64,000 bases of DNA, taken from NCBI GenBank assembly GCA_014529385.2, contig CM043945.1, positions 98,058,612 through 98,122,611 of the forward strand. The letters run 5' to 3'. The stretch comes from Adiantum capillus-veneris (taxonomy: Eukaryota > Streptophyta > Polypodiopsida > Polypodiales > Pteridaceae). The position numbers and the translations under genes are program-made. Below the pieces are notes generated by a model that did no database searches, had not been told where the DNA came from, and saw nothing but the letters and a program-made list of their open reading frames with translations. This document shows positions 19,777 through 29,184 of this stretch, one piece after another. Numbering within the stretch: the stretch's first letter is position 1; each line of letters starts with the position of its first letter.

Positions 19777-20757
19777 ATGCCTTCTCAAACACCCTCAACA
19801 CAAGGAGCATCTCCACCTGAAGTACTCATGGAGGAGTCTACAACAGGAAAGAAGAAAGAGCCAACGAAAGGTAAGACAAAAGGCCCAACTTATAAACTAC
19901 AATCTGATATTGAGGTTGCTACAGATTTAAAGAAAGTCTTGGAGGAAAGGATCTTGAATAGCAAGATTGAGTTTACTCTGGGAGAAGTTCTTGGCATTGC
20001 AAAGCGTGAATTCCATGAGGAGATCATTGACATCATCAAGAGAAAGAGGCAAACCCTTGTTGAAGTTTCTCGTCCACAGGTTGAAGGGGAAACCTCAAAG
20101 ACACAAGGGATGCAACTGCAAAATAAGGAGAATGATGGAGCTGTGGTAGGATGCTACCAATCTAGTGGGAGAGTGAAGCAAGTGTATTTCTCAAATGATG
20201 ATGAAGAAGTTGAAGATATTCCTAGGAGTTACTATTCACGAAGTCATTGGGCAAGGGCTACTACAGAAACTTTGGTCAAGGTAGGTGATCTTGAAGAGCC
20301 ATTTGTTGCCTTGATTGACCATGGTTCAGAAATAAACATAATGTCAAAGAGTCTCTACAACAAGTGCAAATGGCCTATGGACACAAATCATGGTTGGATG
20401 GTAAAAGTGGCAAACAATTCATCCGGTGAATTGTATGCAGCATGTCCAGGTGTGAAGGTAACAATAGGTGATGTAAAGATTGACCAAAACTTCTTTGTAC
20501 AGGATACATCTTCATATCATCTCATCCTTGGACAACCCTACATTGTGAGAGTTCGAATGGAAACAAAGGTAATGGACGATGGTTCAGCATATGCTAGAAT
20601 ACGTAGCAAAGATGGTAAACGAACTGTCCAATTTCTCACAGTCTGTGTAAACCATGAAAGAAATCGTGACAACCTCAGAGAACATCCTCTACCAAAGGCA
20701 AGCAAAGAGTTTCATGATCATAGAGAAATGATGGGTTTTGGCCAAGTACCATTGTAA
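19777..20757 (+). CDS. Element B retropepsin-type aspartic protease region
   Basis: This 326-codon stretch is in frame with gag. The N-terminal half is a charged linker (TTGKKKEPTKGKTKGPTYKL). The protease lies at about residues 175-270: FVALIDHGSEINIMSKSLY, then a flap region, and LILGQPYI at the C-terminal end. The catalytic triplet reads DHG, not the usual D(S/T)G, so the active site has an unusual or damaged residue. The enzyme would normally release gag and pol products. The frame ends at TAA 20755-20757; the next open stretch (20826) is in another frame. Confidence 0.75.
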   Translation: MPSQTPSTQGASPPEVLMEESTTGKKKEPTKGKTKGPTYKLQSDIEVATDLKKVLEERILNSKIEFTLGEVLGIAKREFHEEIIDIIKRKRQTLVEVSRPQVEGETSKTQGMQLQNKENDGAVVGCYQSSGRVKQVYFSNDDEEVEDIPRSYYSRSHWARATTETLVKVGDLEEPFVALIDHGSEINIMSKSLYNKCKWPMDTNHGWMVKVANNSSGELYAACPGVKVTIGDVKIDQNFFVQDTSSYHLILGQPYIVRVRMETKVMDDGSAYARIRSKDGKRTVQFLTVCVNHERNRDNLREHPLPKASKEFHDHREMMGFGQVPL

Positions 20758-20825
20758 AGCGGGATTGCAGTGGTACAGAAAGAACAAGGGTCTCGCTTGA
20801 TCCAAAAATAGGTGAAACTTTCTCG

Positions 20826-21317
20826 ATGAGCTCCTTGGTAACAAGGAATGGATCAATATGTTTTACAAAACTTGAATATTTGAAGAGATATGAGAGGCAA
20901 TATGTGCATAATGTACAAATAGGCATGAAAAAGAGTGGGTTGCTAAAGCCTACTGAAAATGTTTTGGGTTTGTGTGAACAAGTTTCTTTTGTAGATACTA
21001 TGGGTGAGCTTGATGCTATAATGAGGTCTAGTTTGCATCTTGAAAATGAAGTTGTGGAAGTTTGCTCTATGGAAATGTATCAAGTAATAGAAGCCTTTAA
21101 AGAAAGCCAAACAGTTGGCCCAGAAGTCCATGTTGAAACTAAATACAAGAGTGTAGCAAAGAAGGTGAAACCAGTAGCTTCACCCTTACCACCCAACAAC
21201 AAGGAAAAGATTGAACAGGCTTCTTTACAACCAAGTTTGCGGAATCCTAAAAAGATCGGGCATACCTTCACAAAGGAGTCTTTCAAGAGTTGCAGATTGG
21301 TTGCGAGGAGTTTCTAA
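20826..21317 (+). pseudogene. Element B spacer between protease and reverse transcriptase
   Basis: This 163-codon open stretch has no recognised domain. It is a real family segment, because a diverged copy exists on the minus strand in element G (57571-57206), including the shared KKVKPVA.PLP block followed by EQ(A/V)SLQP. Relative to G, one base has been gained or lost near 21280, which shifts the frame into the reverse transcriptase that begins in the overlapping frame at 21290. Confidence 0.6.
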
Positions 21318-22699
21318 CACAGGAGGAGACAAAGTGCTTCAAAGAAATGCTTTCAAAGCATGGTAAGGCTTTTGCATTTGAGCCACATGAGATAGGATGT
21401 GTTGATCCTTATATTGTAGCTCCTATGGTAATTTTCACAATACCTCATGTGCCTTGGAATCTGCGGCCTATTCCGGTTCCAAAGGCTCATTTGCCAAAGT
21501 TAGTAGAGCTACTGAATGAGAAAATCAAAATGGGAATCTTGGAGCCTTCTTGTGCTCCATACTCAAACAGGTGGTTCACAGTTCCAAAGAAGAATGGTTC
21601 TCTACGCTTCATCCAAGATATGCAACCAGTGAACAAGGTGACAATTAGAAATGTAGGAACAGGTCCAATTGTGGATGAATTTGCAGAGGCGTTTGCAGGG
21701 AGGGCAATCTACTCAATGGGGGATCTCTACTTAGGGTATGATCAATTTCAGCTTGCAATCGAAAGCAGAGACTTGACAACCATGAGGACACCTTTGGGTT
21801 TGGTAAGGATGTGTACCTTGCCACAGGGAGCAACCAATTCAGTTGCACATATGATGAATGGGATGAATAAGGTCTTACGTGACTTTATTCCTCAAATCAC
21901 AATGCCTTTCATTGATGATTTGCCTATCAAAGGATGTGAAGAAAGTGACAAAGATGAAGCTTTGGATCTCAAGGGATGTCGCAGGTTTGTGGTAAATTAC
22001 ATAAATGATTGTGATAAAATTTTGTCTAGGTTGGAAGAAGTGAATCTTACATTGTCAAGGAAAAAGTCTATGTTTGGTGTCAAAGAAGTGCTCATTGTGG
22101 GGCACATGTGCGGGCCATATGGTAGGAAACCTTGTCCATCAAAGGTAGATGCCATCCAAAGAATGAAAGAAACATGCACTAGCATCACTGAGGTTAGAAG
22201 GTTTCTAGGAGCATGTGTCTTCTATGTTATTTGGATTCCACATTATGCACATGTAGCTGATCCTCTTTATCAGCTGCTTAGAAAGAATCAAAAGTTTAAA
22301 TGGACAGAAGCACATGTAAAATCCATGAAAAAGCTAAAGGAGTTACTCCAGTCAGCAACGACTTTGAGAAAGGTAGACTATGAGTGTCAAAGGCCAGTGA
22401 TTGTGACAGTAGATACCAGTCCTACAGGGATTGGATGGGCAATAGGGCAAGATGACAAAGAAGGACACAGGTATGTGGTAAGATTTGGAGCAAAGGTACT
22501 AAGTGCTCGCCAAAGAAACTATCCACAGATAAAGAGAGAGTTATGGGGTATGGTTACAGCCTTGAAAAGTGGGAAAGAGTACCTAATTGGTGCATGTGTG
22601 GTTGTAGAAACAGATTGTCTACCACTTCTTGGGATGATTACAAGCTGCTCAACACCAACATTGCTATGTTGCGGTGGATTGCCTACATTAAGTCCTTAA
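21290..22699 (+). CDS. Element B reverse transcriptase and RNase H
   Basis: The reverse transcriptase shows the gypsy order of motifs: YSNRWFTVPKKNGSLRFIQD, then MGDLYLGYDQFQLAI, then RTPLGLVRMCTLPQGATNS, and the catalytic motif FIDD where most gypsy elements have Y(V/L)DD. The connection has HMCGPYGRKPCPSKVDAIQ and VRRFLGACVFYVIWIPHYA. RNase H starts with VIVTVDTSPTGIGWAIGQ and continues with a conserved KREL. These enzymes copy the RNA genome into DNA. At about 22655 one base is missing compared with element G; this shifts the frame, and the remaining RNase H (HIAGKDNTVADMLSRA) is read in the frame of the next ORF. Confidence 0.88.
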   Translation: MQIGCEEFLTQEETKCFKEMLSKHGKAFAFEPHEIGCVDPYIVAPMVIFTIPHVPWNLRPIPVPKAHLPKLVELLNEKIKMGILEPSCAPYSNRWFTVPKKNGSLRFIQDMQPVNKVTIRNVGTGPIVDEFAEAFAGRAIYSMGDLYLGYDQFQLAIESRDLTTMRTPLGLVRMCTLPQGATNSVAHMMNGMNKVLRDFIPQITMPFIDDLPIKGCEESDKDEALDLKGCRRFVVNYINDCDKILSRLEEVNLTLSRKKSMFGVKEVLIVGHMCGPYGRKPCPSKVDAIQRMKETCTSITEVRRFLGACVFYVIWIPHYAHVADPLYQLLRKNQKFKWTEAHVKSMKKLKELLQSATTLRKVDYECQRPVIVTVDTSPTGIGWAIGQDDKEGHRYVVRFGAKVLSARQRNYPQIKRELWGMVTALKSGKEYLIGACVVVETDCLPLLGMITSCSTPTLLCCGGLPTLSP

Positions 22700-24282
22700 A
22701 TCCCGAGTTTAAGCACATTGCAGGTAAAGACAATACAGTGGCAGATATGCTATCAAGGGCAAGGTATGAAGATGAGTCACAAATGATTGATGAGGGAGAT
22801 GATGTAGGCACAAAATTCTATTCTATCTCTCATGTCAAAGGTAACAATGTCTGCATGACTAATTCACTTGAATTGTTCTTGAAAGATCTTTATGAAGGTG
22901 ATTGGCTTTCTATTGGAAGGTACTTGAGTACTCTAACAAAACAGGATGATTGGTCTGAACAAGAATTCAAGAGGATACGCAGGAAAGCATATGGGTACTT
23001 TTTAAGGGATGGTTACTTGTGGAAGTATCCTAAACAAAAGGGTGCTACACCACAACGGGTTATATGTAAAAAAGAGACTCAAGTAAAGCTCATGCAAGAG
23101 TTTCATGAGAGTCTATGGGCTGGACACAGGGGTGTGTGGGCAACCTTTTCCAAGTTGAAAGAAAAATACTGGTGGAAGGGTATGTATAAAGATGTATCTC
23201 AGTTTGTAGAGTCATGTGTAACTTGTCAAATGTATTCAAATGTTCGACATCGTGATGGATTGCACCCTACATATCCACTAGCCATGCACTATAAATGGGT
23301 TGTGGATCTAGTCACGATGCCTTTAGGACTCTGGCAGATGAGATACTTGGTTCTTGCACGAGAGGACCTAACTAACCAGGTTGAAGGAAGAGCATTAAGA
23401 GCTAAGACCACAGAAGCTGTGTGCAAATTCCTTCTTGATGAGGTGATTTGCCATTATGGTTGTGTGGGAAAAATCACTGCAGATCGAGGTGAACTGGATG
23501 TCGAAGAAGCAAGGGAGTTCTTTTCTAGATTAGGGATCAAGCTTTCTCTTACTACAGCTTACAACCTTGAAGGCAATGGAAAGAGTGAAAGAGGGCATCC
23601 TCCTATCATCAAAGCTTTGGCCAAGGCTTGTGAAGGAAGAGTTGATGAGTGGCCAAAATTGTTACCATATGCTTTATGGGCTGATCGTACAACACATAGC
23701 TCAGTAACTGGCTACATGCCTGCGGAGCTAATGCATGGTCAAAAGCCAGTGATGCCGATTGAGGATACAATTCCCACATGGAATGTACTACCTTGGCAAG
23801 AGGGGCTTAGTAGGGAAGATCTCCTTGCACTGCGTATAAGGCAGCTAGAGAGACGACCTGGAGACATTGAAGCTGCAAAAGAACGACTCAAAAATGCAAG
23901 GTTGAAAAACAAGGACTATTTTGATAAGCGACATCGACTCAGGAGCAAAGCAATTGACAAAGGTGACTGGGTTTTAGTGTATGATAGTAGCCTTGATAAC
24001 CAGCACACAGTCATGCGTAAGTTCTCAAAAAGATGGTTTGGACCGTATGTTGTAAAGCATGTGCATGAAAATGCTACTTACAGCTTGTCTGAACTAGATG
24101 GTACAGAAGTAAAGATTCCCATTGCAGAAAAAATGATTAAAATGTTTAAGACAAGAGGAGACAATGATCTAGAAGATATGGATGAGGAGGAAGAGAAAAA
24201 CACAGGTGAAGATCAAAGTGAACATGAAGCTCTGGAATCATCCAGTGAAGAAGAAGACAAGGAAGATGTACAAGAGGTCTAA
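22543..24282 (+). CDS. Element B RNase H end and integrase
   Basis: The meaningful part starts at about 22655, after the frame shift, with the last RNase H motif (DNTVADMLSR). Integrase follows: a zinc-binding H...H...C..C region (HESLWAGHRGVW, then ESCVTCQ), the catalytic core with D in WVVDLVTMP, D in KITADRGELD and E in NGKSERGHPP, and a C-terminal domain including KRWFGPYVVKHV. No chromodomain is visible. The protein ends in a very acidic tail (DMDEEEEKN and SSSEEEDKEDVQ). Integrase inserts the DNA copy into the genome. The stop at 24280-24282 is about 50 bp before the polypurine tract. Confidence 0.88.
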   Translation: MGYGYSLEKWERVPNWCMCGCRNRLSTTSWDDYKLLNTNIAMLRWIAYIKSLNPEFKHIAGKDNTVADMLSRARYEDESQMIDEGDDVGTKFYSISHVKGNNVCMTNSLELFLKDLYEGDWLSIGRYLSTLTKQDDWSEQEFKRIRRKAYGYFLRDGYLWKYPKQKGATPQRVICKKETQVKLMQEFHESLWAGHRGVWATFSKLKEKYWWKGMYKDVSQFVESCVTCQMYSNVRHRDGLHPTYPLAMHYKWVVDLVTMPLGLWQMRYLVLAREDLTNQVEGRALRAKTTEAVCKFLLDEVICHYGCVGKITADRGELDVEEAREFFSRLGIKLSLTTAYNLEGNGKSERGHPPIIKALAKACEGRVDEWPKLLPYALWADRTTHSSVTGYMPAELMHGQKPVMPIEDTIPTWNVLPWQEGLSREDLLALRIRQLERRPGDIEAAKERLKNARLKNKDYFDKRHRLRSKAIDKGDWVLVYDSSLDNQHTVMRKFSKRWFGPYVVKHVHENATYSLSELDGTEVKIPIAEKMIKMFKTRGDNDLEDMDEEEEKNTGEDQSEHEALESSSEEEDKEDVQEV

Positions 24283-24328
24283 TCTTACAAAGAGACAATG
24301 TGGCAAATACCGGAGGATGTGCAGGTTT

Positions 24329-24340
24329 AGAGGGGGTGGA
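24329..24340 (+). promoter_or_regulatory. Polypurine tract of element B
   Basis: AGAGGGGGTGGA directly precedes the 3' LTR start (TGTCGTGC) and would prime plus-strand DNA synthesis. Confidence 0.75.
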
Positions 24341-25507
24341 TGTCGTGCTGTGACACGTACATAGTGGGAACGCATGCTACAAGAGTTATCTTGTAATTTT
24401 TTAGATACATAATTATCTTTCCTATAATGTACATATGCATATTTAAGTATAATAATAAGCCTTCTATCTCATCCTATTATTTTTCTCAAGGATAACATAT
24501 CCTTACTTTACCATCAGAAAATACTATGGGAAAAGCATCAATAGCTCCGCCTCTTTAACTTGGGGCAAAAAGCATTGATTCTTTATTTCTACTATTTCAT
24601 TATCATCTCACACCCTAGCTAGATCCTATATCTAGGGTAAACTCCAATATATATATATTCTATATATTTTTTATACTTTTCTTATATTTCTTTATAAATA
24701 GCTACTAGGAGAGAATCAAATCCTAGTGGGACACTAGGTGGCATGATTTCAAAGATACACTTATTTTAATGCATTATTGCAAGCATGATTACAAAAATTT
24801 GTCAAGGAGCAATGTCATGCTTTCATATGGCATGAGGTGTCCTTTGGAATTAAATGAAAGTCTAGGCTAAGGAGACCACATGAAGACTTTTGCTGCCATA
24901 AATGGACCCTATTTTGATGAATTTTTTACACAAGGTTCCAATCCGAATTGGAAAACGATCTTAGAATGAAAATCGTAGCTAATGAGCTGAAGTTTTTGCT
25001 CATATTTTTACTTTTTATTTGGAGCCATGGTTGAGGAGATATGATCAAAATATTGGACCCCAGTCTGCCCACATCATGCAGGGGCAGCTCATTTCCAACT
25101 TTTCCAATTCCTGTTCACACTGACTCCTCTCTTCTTGTGTAAACCCTTGGGGGTTCCCTTCACCTATAAAAGGGGACCTCTTCTTCCTTGGAAGGAACTC
25201 AAGCATTCAAGCCATTGATGAGAGGAATTCTTGAGGGAGTGAGTAGTAATACCTAATTGTACTTAGCATTAACATAAGCCCAAGCCTACACTTTCTCCTA
25301 AAGGGAGACTAGCCATTCTTGCAACAAGCTAACCTTGGAAGATCAACTCTAATCAAAGAAGGTCTTGCACTTGGTGTATCAATCACAGTGGAATTATCCA
25401 CTCTTCTTCTCTCTCCCATCAATAATGGTGCCGAAGGGTTTCAAGTAAGATGTGTTCTACATTGATGTTTTCTTGATTTCTTGTTGTTTTCATTTTCATC
25501 TCTAATC

Positions 25508-25603
<96 letters not shown>

Positions 25604-25791
25604 CTAATCTCATCTCCTTAACCAAACCTATCTCTCTCATTCTTAGTAATTCATCCTCTCTAGGTTCTCTTGCTACAGGTACATCTCTCCCCGCAGTATC
25701 CTTATTGCCTACGGGCAAGAATAGGGCTTGGGAGGGAAACTTCTCATCTCTTCACTTCTCTCATATCTACATTTCTCACATACTATCCTAG

Positions 25792-26010
25792 ATGAATAAC
25801 CCACATGATGATCATTTCTATCGCTTTCACTCTGTACGATCTATTAGAATTAACGTATGGATTAGCCGTAAAATACACTTTCAACAACGTATAGTGTTTC
25901 TCTTCGGCCCTGAAAGGCTCAATGAAATAATTCTATCACCGGATCCCATCATACTACCTCTCATAGACTATAATTTTTCTTTTGATGTAAGCGTAGTTAT
26001 CTTGCTATGA
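25792..26010 (+). CDS. LTR-encoded small ORF 1, 3' LTR copy
   Basis: It matches the ORF at 17700-17918 except for two residues (EILL to EIIL; LIGY to LIDY). Its TGA overlaps the next start (ATGA). The intact frame in both LTRs is expected for a young pair, so the stronger argument for coding is the comparison of ORF 1 with ORF 2. Confidence 0.45.
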   Translation: MNNPHDDHFYRFHSVRSIRINVWISRKIHFQQRIVFLFGPERLNEIILSPDPIILPLIDYNFSFDVSVVILL

Positions 26011-26219
26011 GCCAAGAGGATTTGTACACACAATTAATCCCAATCACTAAACAAAATATATATATTATGGTAAGCACAAAACTACAATTCCAAAGAACAA
26101 TTCGTAGCCTATTTGGTCAGCCAAGATTGAATGCCATTAACTCATCCATTAACCCTTTCATATTACCCATGATACGATATGACCATAGCCTTGATGTTTT
26201 CATCTTCGTATTGTTTTGA
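26007..26219 (+). CDS. LTR-encoded small ORF 2, 3' LTR copy
   Basis: The 70-codon product is identical to that of 17915-18127. Its function is unknown. Confidence 0.45.
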   Translation: MSQEDLYTQLIPITKQNIYIMVSTKLQFQRTIRSLFGQPRLNAINSSINPFILPMIRYDHSLDVFIFVLF

Positions 26220-26599
26220 CATTCTCTTTTGCGTTCTTTCTTTGTGTGTGTGAATGCAAGAGAGAAAGAGTGAGTCTTCTTTGATTGAACTTCTTTCCAA
26301 ACCCTAGTCTTCATGGCATCTATGGTTTAACTCCTTCATATAGTTTTTGTTGAGTTCTCTCACAAACTCTCACAGCCATAAGCCCGGTGCTTTCCTGGCA
26401 AGACCGCAAATTTCTCGACAGCGTATATACAATGCACGGGGGAAAAAACCTCCTAAAGAGGGAAAAAATGCCCCGGCGGTCCTAGTGTGTTCACACACAT
26501 CACTACCACACGTATATGGTAACAAATCCCCCCTGGAGTGATGCGGTGAACGAGAGCTGGCACATGAGTAAAGGGAAGTGCCATGCTCTAAGGACATGA

Positions 26600-27856
26600 T
26601 CAGTCCACAAAGGGGAGTAAGCCCAAAGCTTTGCGGAAAGCTTCAAGCTTCTCATGAGACAATGCCTTTGTGAAAAGATCTACAAGGTTGTCCTGTGTTG
26701 GCACATAAGCCAAGCTGATCTCTCCTGCCGAGAGCCTCTCCCTGACATAGTGGTAATGCACCTCAATGTGCTTTGTGCGATCATGAAAAACTGGGTTCCT
26801 CACAACTACCAATGCGCTCAGACTGTCAGTGTAGATAGTGTTGGCAGTGTCCTGTCCAACACCCAAATCAGCCATAAGGCGTCTGAGCCATACACACTCA
26901 ACTGTAGCTGTGAAGACTGCCCTGTACTCAGCCTCACAACTCGAAGTGGCCACAGTAGGTTGCTTCTTGCTCAACCATGATATACATGAACTGCCAAGCA
27001 TGAAACAAAAACCACTTGTGGACACTCGCGTGTCAAAACAACCAGCCCAATCTGAGTCCGAAAAAGCATGTAAGTCTTGTGGCAATGATCCCCCCTTGGG
27101 ATAAAACAAGCCAAGATGTAAAGTGCCACTAAGGTAGCGGAAAATCCTCTTGACAGCCTGCCAATGCTTAGACCCTGGGCTATGCATAAGTCTGTTGACT
27201 TGTGAGACTGCGAACTGAATATATGGCCTCGTGTTGCATACATAAATGAGGCAGCCAACAACAATTTGGTAAAGAGTGACATGAGCAGCATCGCCAGCAT
27301 CATGTAGACTCAACTTCAAACCTGTTTCCACGGGAGTGGCAATAGGTTTGCAATCCTCAAGTCCAAACTTACATAGCAATGTCTCTATGTAACTTTTCTG
27401 ACACAAGGCAATACCACCATCACACTGCTTAAACTGTATACCCAAGTAATGATGTAACAGCCCCAAATATTTCATCTTGAAAGTAGCATTCAAATCAGCC
27501 TTAAATTTAGCAATATGTCTCTCATTTGGTCCAGTGATAAGCAAATCATCGACATAAAGAACCACAATGAGAAGTACATCACCCTCACACTTTACATACA
27601 ATGTGATTTCTGTTGGACTGTTACGAAAGCCTCGTTTAACCAAATGACTGTGAGCTTTCTCATACCAAGCGCGAGGAGATTGCTTCAACCCATACAAAGC
27701 CTTCTTACATCTGCACACTTTGTCCTCTTGTCCTTTTATGACAAAACTGCGAGGCTGCGTTACATAAACTTCCTCAAATATGTGCCCATTAAAGAAAGCA
27801 GTAACAATGTCTTATTGATGTACATCCCAACCAAAATGAGATGCCAATGCACATAG
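26600..27856 (-). pseudogene. Element C reverse transcriptase (C-terminal part) and RNase H
   Basis: The sequence is copia-type: KKALYGLKQSPRAWYEK, the catalytic YVDD in VVLYVDDLLITG, then HHYLGIQF. RNase H has FSDSDWAGC, SCEAEYRAV, IYTDSLSAL and HIEVHYHYVRE. The frame is open from 27718 to 26600. Between 27719 and 27856 it continues upstream with one stop (in the DIVTAFFNG neighbourhood). The missing N-terminal part lies beyond element D, at 33445 and up. It cannot yield a full enzyme because of the D insertion and the stop. Confidence 0.85.
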
Positions 27857-28636
27857 TGTTAAGTATGGAGCTTGATTTACCCTTGTAATTTTCTGTGGTA
27901 AAAGCGCACATTTGTAAGGCCCCCATTATGAGGAGAAGCCATCGTGCATGAAGGAAAATCACTCACCGGAAACCAAATTTTCACGGACAAGAATCAGGGC
28001 CAACTTTAAAGGCCTCGGGGACGGAGGCCCCCGAGACTTTTTTCCCGCCGGAATATTCTTTTTTGCCGGAATATTATGGCCGGACGGCGGCCGAAAAGTG
28101 GTCGGAAAATAACCGGTCGGTTGGCCGGTGGCCGGTAGTCAATGGCCGATGGCCGATGGTCGGAAGTCAATGGCCGGTGGCCGGTGGCCGAATTCAAAAG
28201 CGGACTTGTCTTCTCAAGGGCGGCCACACATGGGCGGATTGGAGGGTCCGATTTGGACTTATTCGCACAAGGGCGGCTACACATGGCTGTCTCTCATAAG
28301 AGAGGGCAGCCCTTTTGGCCTATAAAAGGAGGCCATTTCTACACACATTTCGTAGTGTGAAGTTGATGCAACAAGGTGAGTGTGAGGTGGTGAGAGTGAA
28401 GCAAGGCGGGAGCTCCATTAAGGGTATAATCCCTTTGTAAACTACTTCTTGTTTTGAAGTACTAAAGCCATTGAGTGGCTGCTTTCCCGTGGACGTAGCC
28501 CACATTGGGTGAACCACGTATATCGTGTGTATTCTCTCTCTCTCTCTCTACTCTATAATCTCGTGTATATAAATCTGTCTCTCTCCATTAAGTAATCTAC
28601 TCAATTGTCTATTTAGCTACGTCTTATTTCCTAACA
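27857..28636 (+). repeat. 5' LTR of element D (780 bp)
   Basis: The U3 part carries GGCCGGTGG-type tandem motifs at about 28095-28190, with the spacer GGAAGTCAATGGCC. The TATA box TATAAAAG is at 28321-28328. A (CT)n tract lies at about 28533-28551. Confidence 0.9.
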
Positions 28637-28638
28637 AC

Positions 28639-28650
28639 TGGTATCAGAGC
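28639..28650 (+). promoter_or_regulatory. Primer-binding site of element D
   Basis: TGGTATCAGAGC, the plant tRNA-iMet complementary motif, starts two bases after the LTR. Confidence 0.9.
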
Positions 28651-28709
28651 AAGGTTTGCTCGTAGCTAAATTATCTCAAGGAAAGGATTCCTTGAATTGA
28701 GTGGGAGTT

Positions 28710-29175
28710 ATGGCGGAGGAAGGGAAGCTCAAGATTGAGAAGTTCAACGAAAAACTACCAACATTGGAAGATGCAGATTGAAGACTATCTCTACCAGAAG
28801 GACCTCTATTTGCCACTAGGCGGTCTTGCGAAGAAGCCCGCAACAATGGCAAATGAAGCATGGATTGTCCTTGATCGAAAGGCACTGGGAACAATCCGGT
28901 TAAGCTTGGCGTCAACGGTGGCCTTCAATGTTTCGGAGATGAAGACCACGGAGGACTTGATGAAGTCACTTGATGACTTCTACGAGAAACCATCGGCATC
29001 CAATAAGGTATTTCTTATGAAGCGCTTGTTCAATCTAAAGATGGCAGAGAATGGTTCAGTTGCAGAACACCTAAATGACTTTAACACAAATATAAGTCAA
29101 CTTCGATCAGTGAAAATCAATTTCGATGACGAAGTGCGAGCTCTCCTTATACTATCATCTCTACCGGATAGTTAG
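28710..29175 (+). pseudogene. Element D gag, N-terminal and central part
   Basis: Translation starts at ATG 28710 (MAEEGKLKIEKFN). An indel at about 28745-28755 moves the copia gag signature NYQHWKMQIEDYL into another frame, which is then open to a TAG at 29173-29175. It contains the UBN2-type gag features (LMKSLDDFYEK, then KVFLMKRLFNLKM, VAEHLNDFN). The TAG stands where a tryptophan codon is expected (LPDS-stop-DSL), so it is a simple nonsense change. The same frame continues into the next ORF. Confidence 0.75.
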
Positions 29176-29184
29176 GACAGCCTT

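Larger units (their letters stand above)
16277..26420 (+). mobile_element. Element B: full-length Ty3/gypsy retrotransposon (10.1 kb)
   Basis: LTRs of 2052 and 2080 bp start TGTC and end CGACA. The target GCGT is duplicated at 16273-16276 and 26421-26424. Interior order is gag, aspartic protease, reverse transcriptase, RNase H, integrase, the Ty3/gypsy order. The LTRs differ at only about 20 sites by eye, plus the length of an (AT)n tract, so the insertion is fairly recent. Even so, the polyprotein frame is broken by in-frame stops and several one-base shifts. The primer-binding-site-like TTGGTGAACCCGACGCGA follows the 5' LTR, and the polypurine tract AGAGGGGGTGGA precedes the 3' LTR. Confidence 0.92.
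24341..26420 (+). repeat. 3' LTR of element B (2080 bp)
   Basis: It is nearly identical to 16277-18328. The main length difference is the (AT)n tract, 88 bp here at 25512-25599 against about 54 bp in the 5' LTR. It carries the same TATA box (about 25164-25175) and the same two small ORFs. Confidence 0.9.
16150..26524 (-). repeat. 3' LTR (minus sense) of C, split by element B
   Basis: The two pieces, 16150-16276 and 26425-26524, join to a 227-bp LTR. It matches the unbroken copies at 37045-37152 and 38406-38631. B entered within the GGGCGTATATA sequence next to the minus-sense TATA motif. Confidence 0.85.

Noticed and set aside
28063-28360. Plus-strand frames with GRWPV-type repeats in the LTRs of D (also 32736-33163, 58078-58602)
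   Set aside because: They read through the GGCCGGTGG minisatellite in all three frames, so the openness reflects base composition.
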